Positions 8,153 through 17,435 are shown, numbered from the stretch's first letter. The stretch is DNA of 64,000 nucleotides from Gluconobacter kondonii (GCF_002723995.1 NZ_BEWP01000002.1:248001-312000), one strand, 5' to 3'. Numbers and translations: made by a program. The notes: generated from the letters alone by a model not told the origin.

Positions 8153-9238
8153 TCAGACAGTCCTTCCCGCAAGACAGGGCTGCCTCACCCCGGTCGTCCC
8201 CGGCCAGGAGGACGGCAGCCCGCGCAGATAGCGCACGGCCAGAAGCCCGAAACATTGCGCTTCCAGAGCGTCCCCGTCCCACCCCAAATTGTCTACGGAT
8301 GCCACAGACCCTAGCCGTCGGGTCAGTCCATCCATCAGGACCGGATTGTGACGCCCGCCTCCCGCCACAAACCACAGTTCCGGCCGCACCGGAAACACCG
8401 TTCGGGCCACGGATTCAACCGTAAAAGCCGCCAGAGTCGCTGCACCATCTTCCGCAGACAAATCCCGCACAAGCGCCATGGCTTCAGGATGGAAACTCAG
8501 CCTATCGAGTGATTTGGGCATAGGACGTGCAAAATACGGCATCGCCAGAAGCGCCTCCAGAACATCCTGACAGACCGTTCCCGCAGATGCCAGTGCGCCA
8601 CCGAAATCACAGGGTTGGCCCGTATGCTGGAGCGCCCAGTCATCCAGAAGCGCGTTTCCCGGCCCGGTATCACAGGCCCACACGCCGCGCTCCCCGGCCG
8701 GGTCCTGCGCTCCCAGAACCGTCACATTGGCGACGCCACCAATGTTGAGAACCGCAACAGGACGCCGTTCCTGCTCAAGCAGAGCGGCGTGAAACACTGG
8801 AACCAGCGGCGCGCCTTCCCCGCCATTTTCCAGATCCCGCGTCCGGAAATCATGCACAACCGGAACGTCGCACCGTTCCTGAAGGAGCCGGGCGTCCCCA
8901 ATCTGCCAGCTTCGGCCCAGTTCCGGCTGATGCAGGATCGTCTGACCATGAAACCCGATCACCGCAGGTTCCAGATCCGGTGCCTGCTCCCGCAACAAAC
9001 GCACCGCCTCCACATGCTGCAAAGTAAGATCCCGGGCGATCGCGAGAACGTCGGAATCATCCTCCGCCAGACCCGCCGCACGATCCAGCAGAGCCCGCGT
9101 TTTGGCCCGGAGTTCCGGACTGTAGGGCAGCGTCAAGGACGGCCCGGTACGCCCGATTCGCACACCATCCGTTTCGATCAGGGCGGCATCCACCCCGTCT
9201 AGAGACGTCCCGCTCATCAGTCCAAGCGCCCAGAGCAT
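8153..9238 (-). CDS. anmK: 1,6-anhydro-N-acetylmuramic acid kinase
   Basis: Phosphorylates anhydroMurNAc, released during peptidoglycan turnover, to MurNAc-6-phosphate. Start ATG 9238 gives MLWALGLMSGTSLDGVDAAL, the standard family N-terminus, and 361 aa. A longer start (9307) would overlap murQ and lacks conservation. ATP-binding and catalytic features include LMSGTSLDGVDA and DTGPGNALLDDW. It follows murQ by 29 bases, so kinase and etherase of the same recycling route are expressed together. Confidence 0.93.
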   Translation of the reverse strand: MLWALGLMSGTSLDGVDAALIETDGVRIGRTGPSLTLPYSPELRAKTRALLDRAAGLAEDDSDVLAIARDLTLQHVEAVRLLREQAPDLEPAVIGFHGQTILHQPELGRSWQIGDARLLQERCDVPVVHDFRTRDLENGGEGAPLVPVFHAALLEQERRPVAVLNIGGVANVTVLGAQDPAGERGVWACDTGPGNALLDDWALQHTGQPCDFGGALASAGTVCQDVLEALLAMPYFARPMPKSLDRLSFHPEAMALVRDLSAEDGAATLAAFTVESVARTVFPVRPELWFVAGGGRHNPVLMDGLTRRLGSVASVDNLGWDGDALEAQCFGLLAVRYLRGLPSSWPGTTGVRQPCLAGRTV

Positions 9239-9267
9239 CCCGGTCGCGCCCGCGTTGGCCGCAGCGT

Positions 9268-10155
9268 TCAAAGCCCGGCGAGCGCCAGATGCAGATTGCC
9301 CTGGCACCGCTCCAGAAGCGGCTCGATCTCCACCAGAGCCACACCGTGCCGCAGCAGAACGGCCCGTTTCGTATTCCCCTGCACAAGCTTCAGAGCCTCA
9401 CGCGCCTCTTCGACTGTCCCTCCGGCCAGCTCCATGACCATACGTTCCGCGCGCACCTGAAGCTTCTCGTTGCTGATGCGCATATCCACCATGCGCCCAC
9501 GATAGACATGCCCCAGACGCGTCATCAGCGCGGTGGAAAACAGGTTCAGCGTGACTTTCTGAGCAGTGCCAGCGGCCATCCGTGTCGAACCGGCCAGAAC
9601 CTCAGCCCCGGTCGGAATGCAGATCCCGAACTCCGCTTCCTGCAACAGACGCGACTCCGAATTGCCACTCACGCCAATCGTCAGGGCTCCGACTTCCCGT
9701 CCGAGCTGGACAACCGCACAGGTGTAGGGCGTGTTGCCGCTGGCCGCGACGCCGATCACCACATCACGTTCGGTCGGATGATAATCAAGCAGATCAAGCC
9801 GCGCCTGATCCTCTCGGTCTTCCGCACCTTCCGCTGCCTGCGTCGTCGCCCCGGCGCCACCAGCCAGCAGCAGAACCAGCTTTTCGGGCGCGACACCAAA
9901 GGTCGGCGTCAGCTCCACACCATCCTGCAAGCCAATCCGTCCCGACGTCCCGGCCCCCGCATAGACCAGCCGCCCCCCGGCCTGAAGCCGGGGCACAGCC
10001 GCCTCGACGGCGCGTTCGATGGACGGCAACGCCTCACCAACCCGATCCAGCGCCGCCTTCTGCGATGTCAGAAGCCGCTCCAGAAGAGCATCGAGCGGCA
10101 GGCGCTCGATATCTTCATTGATCGCAAGAACCGTCTCCGTGCGGGAGTTTGTCAT
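9268..10155 (-). CDS. murQ: N-acetylmuramic acid 6-phosphate etherase
   Basis: Cleaves the lactyl ether of MurNAc-6-phosphate to give GlcNAc-6-phosphate, downstream of AnmK. 295 aa, full length. SIS-fold phosphosugar motifs are visible: GAGTSGRIGLQDG and GVAASGNTPYT, with the STRMAAGTAQK segment. Its start overlaps the asd stop by four bases (ATGA), showing translational coupling to the aspartate pathway gene. Confidence 0.95.
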   Translation of the reverse strand: MTNSRTETVLAINEDIERLPLDALLERLLTSQKAALDRVGEALPSIERAVEAAVPRLQAGGRLVYAGAGTSGRIGLQDGVELTPTFGVAPEKLVLLLAGGAGATTQAAEGAEDREDQARLDLLDYHPTERDVVIGVAASGNTPYTCAVVQLGREVGALTIGVSGNSESRLLQEAEFGICIPTGAEVLAGSTRMAAGTAQKVTLNLFSTALMTRLGHVYRGRMVDMRISNEKLQVRAERMVMELAGGTVEEAREALKLVQGNTKRAVLLRHGVALVEIEPLLERCQGNLHLALAGL

Positions 10156-11219
10156 TCAGCCTCGTCTTCGTCCGGCACTTCGTTGCGACGGAAAAGCTGC
10201 CCGTCCTTCAGAAGTCCCTGCTCCACGATACTTTCCGCAATCTGGACGGCATTGAGAGCCGCGCCCTTGCGCAGATTGTCGGACACACACCACAGCGCCA
10301 GACCGTTCTCGACCGACGGATCAATCCGCAGGCGGGACACATACGTCGCATCCTCGCCCACACATTCGATCGGCGTGACGTAACCACCATCCTCGCGCTC
10401 ATCGCGCAGAATCACACCCGGCGCCTTACGCAGCGCCTCACGCGCCTTCTTCAGATCGACCGGCTTTTCGCACTCGATGCTGATGGCTTCCGAATGTCCG
10501 ATGAACACCGGAACGCGCACGCAGGTCGCCAGAACCTGGATGTCCGGGTCCATGATCTTGCGGGTTTCGACGGCCATCTTCCATTCTTCCTTGGTCGCAC
10601 CGTCGTCCATGAAACGGTCGATATGGGGAATGACATTGAAGGCAATCTGCTTGGTGAACTGAGCAACCGTTGGCGGATCGTTGACGAACGTGCCCTTGGT
10701 CTGGGCGAACAGCTCGTCCATCCCGTCCTTGCCCGCGCCTGAAACGGCCTGATAGGTCGAGACCACGATCCGCTTGATGCGGAACAGGTCATGCAGCGGC
10801 TTGAGCGCCACGAGCATCTGTGCGGTTGAGCAGTTCGGATTGGCGATGATGCCCCGGCTCGCCTTGCCGATGGCGGCGGCGTTCACTTCCGGCACGATCA
10901 ACGGGATTCCCGGCTCCATACGGAAATGGGACGTGTTGTCGATCACCACGCATCCGGCAGCCGCAGCCTTGGGCGCATAAACGGCCGAAACCGAACCGCC
11001 CGGCGAGAACAGCGCAATATCCCAGCCCTTAAAATCGAACGTCTCAAGGTTCTGAACCTTCAGGACCGTCTTGTCCCCAAAGGAAATCTCGCGCCCTGCC
11101 GAACGCGGCGAGGCCAGCGCCACAACCTCATCGACCGGAAACTCCCGCTCCGCCAGAATTCGCAGCAGTTCGCGCCCGACCGCACCCGTGGCGCCAACAA
11201 CCGCAACCCGATAACCCAT
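10152..11219 (-). CDS. asd: Aspartate-semialdehyde dehydrogenase
   Basis: NADPH-dependent reduction of aspartyl phosphate to aspartate semialdehyde, the branch point to lysine/diaminopimelate, threonine and methionine. 355 aa. Seen: nucleotide-binding GATGAVGRELLRIL at the N-terminus, active-site Cys in NPNCSTAQM near residue 130, and the GAGKDGMDEL substrate loop. The C-terminal acidic tail (DEDEAE) is outside the conserved domain. The gene lies between a 2OG oxygenase (23 bases upstream) and murQ (4-base overlap), so cell-wall precursor supply and muropeptide recycling share an operon. Confidence 0.95.
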   Translation of the reverse strand: MGYRVAVVGATGAVGRELLRILAEREFPVDEVVALASPRSAGREISFGDKTVLKVQNLETFDFKGWDIALFSPGGSVSAVYAPKAAAAGCVVIDNTSHFRMEPGIPLIVPEVNAAAIGKASRGIIANPNCSTAQMLVALKPLHDLFRIKRIVVSTYQAVSGAGKDGMDELFAQTKGTFVNDPPTVAQFTKQIAFNVIPHIDRFMDDGATKEEWKMAVETRKIMDPDIQVLATCVRVPVFIGHSEAISIECEKPVDLKKAREALRKAPGVILRDEREDGGYVTPIECVGEDATYVSRLRIDPSVENGLALWCVSDNLRKGAALNAVQIAESIVEQGLLKDGQLFRRNEVPDEDEAE

Positions 11220-11242
11220 GATCTTTTCCCGTTCCCTGAAAA

Positions 11243-11881
11243 TCAGCCCGAAAAGGGCAGACGCTTTAAAAGCGCCGACAGACGGTGCCGCCGCAGTTCG
11301 TAGCGGGCCTTGCGCCCCGTCGCCATATAGTTGAGCTGGATCGCATAGCGCGTTCCGACAAACTGCCGGTGTCCGTGCCAGGTGGCCGGACCGTTCGGAA
11401 ACACCAGAAGCGTTCCTTCGGCGGGCGTCACCTCAACATCGAAATCTTCGACATCATCCGGCCCGTTCAACAGGCGCAGGCAGCCATCGCGTGAGGCCCA
11501 GTCCTCGCCGCGCGGATTGAGATACAGCAGGATCGTGACCAGCTTGGCCTCCGAATCCCGATGGATCCGCCCGTCCTTTTCCCGCGTGCGCCCGCGCATC
11601 GTCAGCATGGTCGGCGCATCCGCCAGATCCAGCCCGAATTTCTCCGCCACCAGCGCCTTGAGCTTCGGCCCCTGCAACTCCGCAATCATACCCGCAACAC
11701 GTGGCGTCAGCTTCAGCGCCTGTGGCGGAAAGGAGCCACCGGACTTCATTTCCGGCAGATCGGAGACAACCGCCTTCAGGTCATCGTTACCGATGAAATG
11801 CGGCACCACCAGATGCGGAAACGGTTTTTCCGCAACGGGCGCACTCTCGAACGCATCATAATCAAGGGAAATCCTGCTCAT
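11243..11881 (-). CDS. 2-oxoglutarate/Fe(II)-dependent oxygenase
   Basis: 212 aa from ATG 11881. The double-stranded beta-helix metal site is visible: H107-R-D109, a distal His in WHGH (H169 or H171) and R178 in GTRYAI for binding 2-oxoglutarate. This matches the prolyl-4-hydroxylase-like 2OG-Fe(II) family, but the substrate cannot be predicted. First gene of the asd-murQ-anmK operon. An in-frame start at 11932 would add a 17-residue Arg-rich stretch that looks non-coding. Confidence 0.8.
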   Translation of the reverse strand: MSRISLDYDAFESAPVAEKPFPHLVVPHFIGNDDLKAVVSDLPEMKSGGSFPPQALKLTPRVAGMIAELQGPKLKALVAEKFGLDLADAPTMLTMRGRTREKDGRIHRDSEAKLVTILLYLNPRGEDWASRDGCLRLLNGPDDVEDFDVEVTPAEGTLLVFPNGPATWHGHRQFVGTRYAIQLNYMATGRKARYELRRHRLSALLKRLPFSG

Positions 11882-11961
11882 GGCGCGGAAGGCTAGACGC
11901 GGCCCACGTCGGCGACAAGGCCTATTCCACACATGTGAGATCTGCCTTTTACGAAAGAATA

Positions 11962-12285
11962 TTACCCCCGCAGCGGCTTATGCGTCCTGACCATCCGGCT
12001 CGTCGCCAGATAGCGGACATATCCTGCCCCCAGACGGTTCGCACCCTTCGTACAGACATGCGGCACCGGTAGGGACGAGATCCGCCCGTCCCACACGGTA
12101 TGAAGCAGGCGCGGATCTGTCCGACATTCCAGCGTCCGATGATCCACTCCAGATTGTCCGACATCATCCGCCAGAACGGAACGTGCAGACAGATCAACCC
12201 GGCGCGGCTCCTGCGCGCCAGCCGATAAACCCGTCAACACAAGACCACTTCCCGTCAGAACTGCAAGAAACAGCAGAGCACGCAT
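11962..12285 (-). CDS. Small secreted protein, function unknown
   Basis: 107 aa from ATG 12285, supported by GGGAG eight bases upstream. It opens with a clear signal peptide (MRALLFLAVLTGSGLVLTGL, cleavage probably after AGA). The mature part carries two Cys residues (TLEC, PHVC) that could form one disulfide in the periplasm. No family is recognised. Single gene, divergent from the esterase at 12461. Confidence 0.55.
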   Translation of the reverse strand: MRALLFLAVLTGSGLVLTGLSAGAQEPRRVDLSARSVLADDVGQSGVDHRTLECRTDPRLLHTVWDGRISSLPVPHVCTKGANRLGAGYVRYLATSRMVRTHKPLRG

Positions 12286-12460
12286 GAGCGAAACTCCCAT
12301 CCCAACAAGGCCGGCTCAGGACCGGTCAGTCACCAAGACGACGTCGGACGTTAAAAGTTGCGGCATCTTTGTGGCGGAACGAACAGATTTTTGCCTTCAA
12401 GCCGCCCGACCATCAGGCGTACACATGGTCCTCCTGCCTCCCCGGTGCAAGGTGACACCT

Positions 12461-13423
12461 ATGAACACCCGCCCTCTCGTCCTCCCCGAACTGCTCCCGC
12501 TTCTTGAAGAAGTACCGATCGTCGATCTCTCACCCGATGCCCTTCCCGCTTTCCGCAGAGGGCTGGAATATGCCGCCGGACAGTCCTTCCTTCAGGCCGA
12601 AGACTATCCCGTCATTCTTGAACGACTGACCATCCCCGCCACAGACACCGCGCCCGACCTCCGCCTCCTCACCGTCCGCCCGCGCAAAGACGCAACATCC
12701 CCGCGTCCGGTCCTTCTGCATCTGCATGGCGGCGGCTATTTCGCCGGCCAGCCCGAACTCACAGCCACCCAGCTCTGCCAGTTCGCTCAGGATCTGGACT
12801 GCGTGGTCATTTCCCCGGATTACCGCCTCACGCCGGAACATCCCTTCCCGGCAGCGATCGAGGATGCCTACACGACACTCTGCTGGATCACGCGCAACGC
12901 CGACACACTCGGAATCGACGCCTCCCGCATCGGCCTGACCGGCGAAAGCGCGGGCGGCGGCCTTGCTGCGGGGCTGGCCCTTCTGACCCGGGACCGCGAG
13001 GGACCGACGCTCCTGTTCCAGAACCTCGTCTATCCCGTTCTCGACGACCGCACGACGACGGGTCAGCCCGACGCCTCCCCAGTTGGGGGCGAGTTCATAT
13101 GGACCCGCGCCAGCAACACCTTCATGTGGACGGCTCTCCTCAATCCCATAACGCCCGGCTCGGCTGACGTCTCGCCCTACGCCGCGCCCGCCCGCGCCAC
13201 CGACCTATCGGATCTGCCCCCGACCTATCTGTCCGTGGGCGCGCTGGACCTGTTTCTGGACGAAGACCTCGCCTACGCGCAGCGCCTGATCCATCAGGGC
13301 GTTTCGGTAGAACTGGAAATCGTGCCCGGCGCCTGCCATATCTTCGACCAGACAGACACCCCGGTCGCCACCCGCTCCATCGCACGCCGCATCGACGCCA
13401 TGAAACGCGGATTCGGTCTCTGA
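12461..13423 (+). CDS. Alpha/beta hydrolase, hormone-sensitive-lipase (HSL) type esterase
   Basis: 320 aa from ATG 12461, which has AAGGTG nine bases upstream; earlier in-frame ATGs (12425, 12284) add unconserved sequence. Oxyanion-hole HGGGY is at 89-93, nucleophile Ser163 in GESAGGG, with acid D263 or D267 (LDLFLDED) and His293 (GACHIF). These define a carboxylesterase/lipase of the hormone-sensitive lipase group. No signal peptide, so cytoplasmic. It ends 68 bases before sucA on the same strand; the natural substrate is unknown. Confidence 0.88.
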   Translation: MNTRPLVLPELLPLLEEVPIVDLSPDALPAFRRGLEYAAGQSFLQAEDYPVILERLTIPATDTAPDLRLLTVRPRKDATSPRPVLLHLHGGGYFAGQPELTATQLCQFAQDLDCVVISPDYRLTPEHPFPAAIEDAYTTLCWITRNADTLGIDASRIGLTGESAGGGLAAGLALLTRDREGPTLLFQNLVYPVLDDRTTTGQPDASPVGGEFIWTRASNTFMWTALLNPITPGSADVSPYAAPARATDLSDLPPTYLSVGALDLFLDEDLAYAQRLIHQGVSVELEIVPGACHIFDQTDTPVATRSIARRIDAMKRGFGL

Positions 13424-13491
13424 AGAGTGCGCGGCCAAAAGACAGGCCCCGGTTCACGTCACAGGAGCCGGGGAGACAGGAGAACGAGTTC

Positions 13492-16146
13492 ATGGGCGAC
13501 CATCGCGATGACCGGGACGCCATCAACGGCGAAAACACCGTCTATCTGGCGGAACTGCACACACGCTGGCAGCACGACCCGTCATCCGTGGACACGGCTT
13601 TCGCCGCCCTGTTCGAAACCCTCGGCTCCGACCGCCTGCCCACAGATGCCGCCGAACAGACCGACGCCAGCACCGAGAGCCTGAAATTCGCCTATCGCCT
13701 GCGCGGACATGCCATCGCCAAGCTGGACCCGCTCGGTCTGGCACCCGTCCCCGATATTGCCGAACTAAACCCGCCCGGTGCCGACCGGGACCTGATCGCC
13801 CGCCTGCGCCGTGCCTACTGCGGCACCACGGCCGCCGAGTTCATGCATCTTCAGGACCCCGCCCAACGCCAGTGGTGGATCGACCGTCTTGAAAACCCTG
13901 TTCCCGGCCCGTCGCTGGACCAGAAGCGCCTCCTCCTCGCCCTCACCCGCGCCGAAGCCTTCGAGCAGTTCTGCCAGAAGCGCTTCATGGGCATGCGCCG
14001 CTTTGGCCTTGAAGGCGGCGAGAGCGTCATTGTCGCCCTGCGCACCCTGATCGATGCCGCCGCACAGGACGACGTGCGCTCCGTCTCGCTCGGCATGCCC
14101 CATCGCGGCCGTCTGAACGTAATGGCCAACATCCTGCGCAAGCCGTTTGCCGCCATTTTCAGCGAATTCGCAGGCACCGCCTTCAAGCCCGACACCATTC
14201 AGGGCTCGGGCGATGTCAAATACCATCTCGGCACCGCCACGACGCTCGAACATGCGGGCCATACCGTCCGTATTTCGCTCCTGCCCAACCCCTCGCATCT
14301 GGAAGCGGTGGACCCTGTTGTGCTGGGCCGCGTCCGCGCCGATCAGGACCGCGAAAAGGACCACGACCGCCAGCATCATCTGGGCATTCTCGTCCACGGC
14401 GACGCCGCCTTCGCCGGTCAGGGCGTCGTGTACGAAACCCTGAGCCTGTCCAAGCTGGAAGGCTACCGGACAGGCGGCACGGTTCACGTCATCATCAACA
14501 ACCAGATCGGCTTCACTACCGTCCAGTCCGACGCCCATTCCGGCATCCACAATACCGACATCGCCAAATCCGTTCAGGCCCCGATTTTGCACGTCAATGG
14601 CGATGACCCCGAAGCCGTCTCCCGCTGCGCTTTTCTGGCGCATGAATGGCGCCGCACCTTCCAGTCGGACATCGTGCTGGATGTGGTCTGCTATCGCCGT
14701 CACGGCCATAACGAAGCCGACGAACCCGCCTTCACACAGCCAGCGATGGTCCACGCCATCCAGTCCCGCGCCACGACACGAAGCCTCTACGCCCAGCACC
14801 TGATCCGCACGGGCGTCATGACCGAAGCCGAAGTCGAGGAGATGTGGAACCACTTCCAGAACCGTCTGGAAGAACAGTTCGAAAAATCCAAGACCTATCA
14901 CCCCGACGGCACGGACTGGCTGGACGGCCCCGAAGACCCCACCCGTCTGCAGGACGAGCAGGACCGCATCCAGCCCATGACCGGCGTACCGCTCCGCCGC
15001 CTGCGGGATGTTGGAGAGGCCATCGGCACGATTCCGGAAGGCTTGGCGGTTCATCCGCGTCTGGCCCGTCAGATCACGGCACGCGGCAAGGCGGTGGCCG
15101 ATGGCGGCCCGCTCGACTGGGCGACCGCCGAGGCCCTCGCTTTCGGCACCCTGTCCATGGATGGCCACCCCGTCCGCCTGTCCGGTCAGGACAGCCGTCG
15201 CGGCACATTCAGCCAGCGCCACGCCGTGCTGTTCGATCAGGACACAGGCCGCGAAGACACGCCCCTGACCCATATCGCGCCCCATCAGGCCCCGCTGAAC
15301 ATTTGGAATTCCCCGCTCTCGGAATATGCTGTTCTCGGCTTCGAATACGGCTATTCCCTCGGCGATCCGGAAGCGCTGGTTCTGTGGGAAGCGCAGTTCG
15401 GCGATTTCACCAACGGCGCGCAGATCATCCTCGACCAGTTCATTGCCTCAGGCGAAACCAAATGGCTGCGGACCTCCGGCCTGACCCTGCTTCTGCCGCA
15501 CGGCTATGAAGGCGGCGGCCCGGAACATTCTTCCGCCCGTCCCGAGCGCATTCTTCAGCTCTGCGCCGAAAACAACATGCGCGTGTGCAACATCACCACA
15601 CCCGCCAACTACTTCCACGCCCTGCGCCGCCAGATCGCGCGACGCTGCCGCAAGCCGCTGGTCGTTTTCACACCCAAATCCCTGCTTCGTAACAAGGATG
15701 CGGTATCCATGCTGGACGAAATGGGCCCGCACACCCGGTTTCAGCCCGTCATCGCGGACCCGGCCAAGGAAGAAGGCGCACGTCGCGTCATTCTGTGCAC
15801 TGGCAAGGTCTATTACGATCTGGTTGCCGAGCGCGAGCGCCAGAACCGCAACGACGTCGCCATCATCCGCATGGAACAGCTCTATCCCTTCCCGCACCAT
15901 GCACTCATGGAGCAGCTCGCCCGCCACCCGGACGCAGAACAGGTCGTGTGGTGTCAGGAAGAGCCCCTCAATAACGGGGCATGGATTTTCGTAGACCGTC
16001 GCATCGAACGCGCCCTGCGCGCCTGCGAGCATCGGGTCCAGCGCCCGGACTATGCAGGCCGCGACAGTGCCGCCTCTCCCGCAACCGGACTACCGGGCGT
16101 TCACGCCGCCCAGCAGGAAAAACTGGTTCAGGACGCTCTGTCCTGA
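13492..16146 (+). CDS. sucA: 2-oxoglutarate dehydrogenase E1 component
   Basis: Thiamine-diphosphate enzyme that decarboxylates 2-oxoglutarate and hands succinyl to E2. 884 aa, slightly shorter than the usual 930 or so but complete. Seen: N-terminal YLAELHTRWQHDPSSVD, GMPHRGRLNVMANI, HGDAAFAGQGVVYET and INNQIGFTT for cofactor binding, and C-terminal WCQEEPLNNGAW. AGGAGA lies seven bases before the ATG. sucB and lpd, which normally follow, are absent; the next genes are a lipoprotein on the other strand and a tRNA. This fits acetic acid bacteria with a reorganised or incomplete TCA cycle. Confidence 0.95.
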   Translation: MGDHRDDRDAINGENTVYLAELHTRWQHDPSSVDTAFAALFETLGSDRLPTDAAEQTDASTESLKFAYRLRGHAIAKLDPLGLAPVPDIAELNPPGADRDLIARLRRAYCGTTAAEFMHLQDPAQRQWWIDRLENPVPGPSLDQKRLLLALTRAEAFEQFCQKRFMGMRRFGLEGGESVIVALRTLIDAAAQDDVRSVSLGMPHRGRLNVMANILRKPFAAIFSEFAGTAFKPDTIQGSGDVKYHLGTATTLEHAGHTVRISLLPNPSHLEAVDPVVLGRVRADQDREKDHDRQHHLGILVHGDAAFAGQGVVYETLSLSKLEGYRTGGTVHVIINNQIGFTTVQSDAHSGIHNTDIAKSVQAPILHVNGDDPEAVSRCAFLAHEWRRTFQSDIVLDVVCYRRHGHNEADEPAFTQPAMVHAIQSRATTRSLYAQHLIRTGVMTEAEVEEMWNHFQNRLEEQFEKSKTYHPDGTDWLDGPEDPTRLQDEQDRIQPMTGVPLRRLRDVGEAIGTIPEGLAVHPRLARQITARGKAVADGGPLDWATAEALAFGTLSMDGHPVRLSGQDSRRGTFSQRHAVLFDQDTGREDTPLTHIAPHQAPLNIWNSPLSEYAVLGFEYGYSLGDPEALVLWEAQFGDFTNGAQIILDQFIASGETKWLRTSGLTLLLPHGYEGGGPEHSSARPERILQLCAENNMRVCNITTPANYFHALRRQIARRCRKPLVVFTPKSLLRNKDAVSMLDEMGPHTRFQPVIADPAKEEGARRVILCTGKVYYDLVAERERQNRNDVAIIRMEQLYPFPHHALMEQLARHPDAEQVVWCQEEPLNNGAWIFVDRRIERALRACEHRVQRPDYAGRDSAASPATGLPGVHAAQQEKLVQDALS

Positions 16147-16168
16147 ACCACCCCGAACAGGAAAAACC

Positions 16169-16330
16169 TCAGGTCGGGCCGCCCTGATAGCCATAGCTGC
16201 TGCGGCCCGCGCCCACATTGCCATAATCATCGCCCCGAAATTGCCGAGACCCCTGACCGCCATAATCCGGCCCGCACGCCGCCAGCGCCGCCAGAAGTCC
16301 AAGCGCTATCCCAATCCGAACCCGCGTCAT
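16169..16330 (-). CDS. Small Gly-rich lipoprotein, 53 aa
   Basis: Found by reading the minus strand: ATG 16330, TGA at 16169-16171, with AAGGA nine bases before the ATG. It has a short lipoprotein signal peptide (MTRVRIGIALGLLAALAAC) with lipobox LAAC at residues 16-19, then a short tail rich in Gly, Tyr and Arg. It would be a lipid-anchored envelope peptide. No family is recognised. It is convergent with sucA (22 bases apart) and lies downstream of tRNA-Lys. Confidence 0.6.
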   Translation of the reverse strand: MTRVRIGIALGLLAALAACGPDYGGQGSRQFRGDDYGNVGAGRSSYGYQGGPT

Positions 16331-16441
16331 CAGTATTTTCCTTGCGTATCAGCCTGTTGCGACATCATAAGCCGCAAAACCCCGGCAGACCACCAGCGGA
16401 TCGCTGTTGGATGTAGGGACATCTGCTCTTTTCAGGGAAAA

Positions 16442-16517
16442 TGGTGAACCGGCTGGGACTCGAACCCAGGACCATTCGATTAAAAGTCGAATGCTCTACC
16501 AACTGAGCTACCGGTTC
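16442..16517 (-). tRNA. tRNA-Lys (anticodon UUU)
   Basis: 76-nt cloverleaf on the minus strand. Acceptor GAACCGG pairs with CCGGTTC, discriminator A, CCA encoded (16442-16444). Anticodon loop CTTTTAA gives TTT. D-arm TAGCTCAGTTGGTAGAGC and T-arm GGTTCGAGTCC are canonical. Confidence 0.97.
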
Positions 16518-16527
16518 ATCCGCACGC

Positions 16528-16557
16528 TGGCTACCCCACAACCTATAAGGGCGTCAA
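16528..16557 (-). promoter_or_regulatory. Promoter of tRNA-Lys
   Basis: Minus-strand TTGACG (16552-16557), 18-bp spacer and TAGCCA (16528-16533), ending 10 bases before the mature tRNA. The -35 is near consensus; the -10 is weak. Confidence 0.45.
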
Positions 16558-16668
16558 CCTCACAACCGCGAAAAACAGGCCCAGTGCCTCTCCAGACATG
16601 GTCTCTCCTCGCAAAAGAGGCTATGGGCGCCCCACGCTTCGTCTCTTAGCCCCGAAAGGAAGAAACAG

Positions 16669-17091
16669 ATGCCCATCCAGATTCTTCCCGGCCTTGCACT
16701 CGAAGACGACGAACTGAAAGTGACCTATATTCTGGCGTCAGGCCCCGGCGGTCAAAACGTCAACAAGGTGGCGACGGCCGCACAGCTCCGCTTCGACGCC
16801 GCACGATCTCCCGCCCTGCCAGACCGGATCAGAACCCGCCTGATCGAACTGGCGGGCAGCCGGGCCACGCAGAATGGCGAAATCATCATCACCGCCCGTC
16901 GCTTCCGGACGCAGCAGCGCAACCGCGAAGACGCCATAGAGCGTCTGGCGGAACTGATCCGGAAAGCGGCCCATCGCCCTGCGTTCCGCGTCGCCACACG
17001 CCCCGGGAAAGCCGCCAGACAGCGGCGTCTGGATGGAAAATCCCACCGGGCAGGGATCAAGCGCAATCGGACCGTGCGTCTGGACGACTGA
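16669..17091 (+). CDS. arfB: Alternative ribosome-rescue factor / peptidyl-tRNA hydrolase
   Basis: 140-aa RF-1-like domain protein that frees stalled ribosomes by hydrolysing peptidyl-tRNA. The catalytic GGQ is in GPGGQNVNK (about residues 24-32). The C-terminal tail is strongly basic (KAARQRRLDGK, then KRNRTVRLDD), as needed to enter the empty mRNA channel. AAAGGAAG lies 7 bases before the ATG. Single gene, codon use like its neighbours. Confidence 0.93.
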   Translation: MPIQILPGLALEDDELKVTYILASGPGGQNVNKVATAAQLRFDAARSPALPDRIRTRLIELAGSRATQNGEIIITARRFRTQQRNREDAIERLAELIRKAAHRPAFRVATRPGKAARQRRLDGKSHRAGIKRNRTVRLDD

Positions 17092-17435
17092 CCGGGGCCA
17101 TCAACGACACCCATTCCGAACAGGACCAGCCGCAGCTTTTTCCTTTCACCACGATCTCATCCGATACGATCAAATAACATAAATCCGAACCCAAAGCTGG
17201 ATCACATAAACACCACCGAAACGAACAACTCTATATTTCTCAAAAAATTATCAATGTGGAATTTAATTTCCCCAAACCGAACCGTAAAATCTTTTTGTTG
17301 CCAACCTGCAACAGGGAGAAAAACTGTTTTCAGAAATCGTTTTTGCTACTTTCGCGTAACGAGTTTTTATCATTACTCTTCTGAACCCCCCTCTGAACCC
17401 AAGGGCGGTGTCTTATGGAGGTACAAAGAGTAATA
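17092..17435 (+). promoter_or_regulatory. AT-rich upstream region of TonB receptor 1
   Basis: About 340 bases without a gene and clearly richer in A/T than its surroundings. It contains several A/T tracts, a short dyad GTTGC/GCAAC (about 17297-17312) and a direct repeat of TCTGAACCC just before 17400. No Fur, Irr or other known operator was recognised. The promoter of the receptor must lie here. Confidence 0.4.

Noticed and set aside
13765-15285. 506-codon frame opposite sucA
   Set aside because: Antisense of a conserved enzyme, no start signal or domain.
17296-17360. Promoter hexamers for TonB receptor 1
   Set aside because: TTGCCA and TTGCTA candidates have no acceptable -10 at 16-18 bases; not strong enough to list as a promoter.
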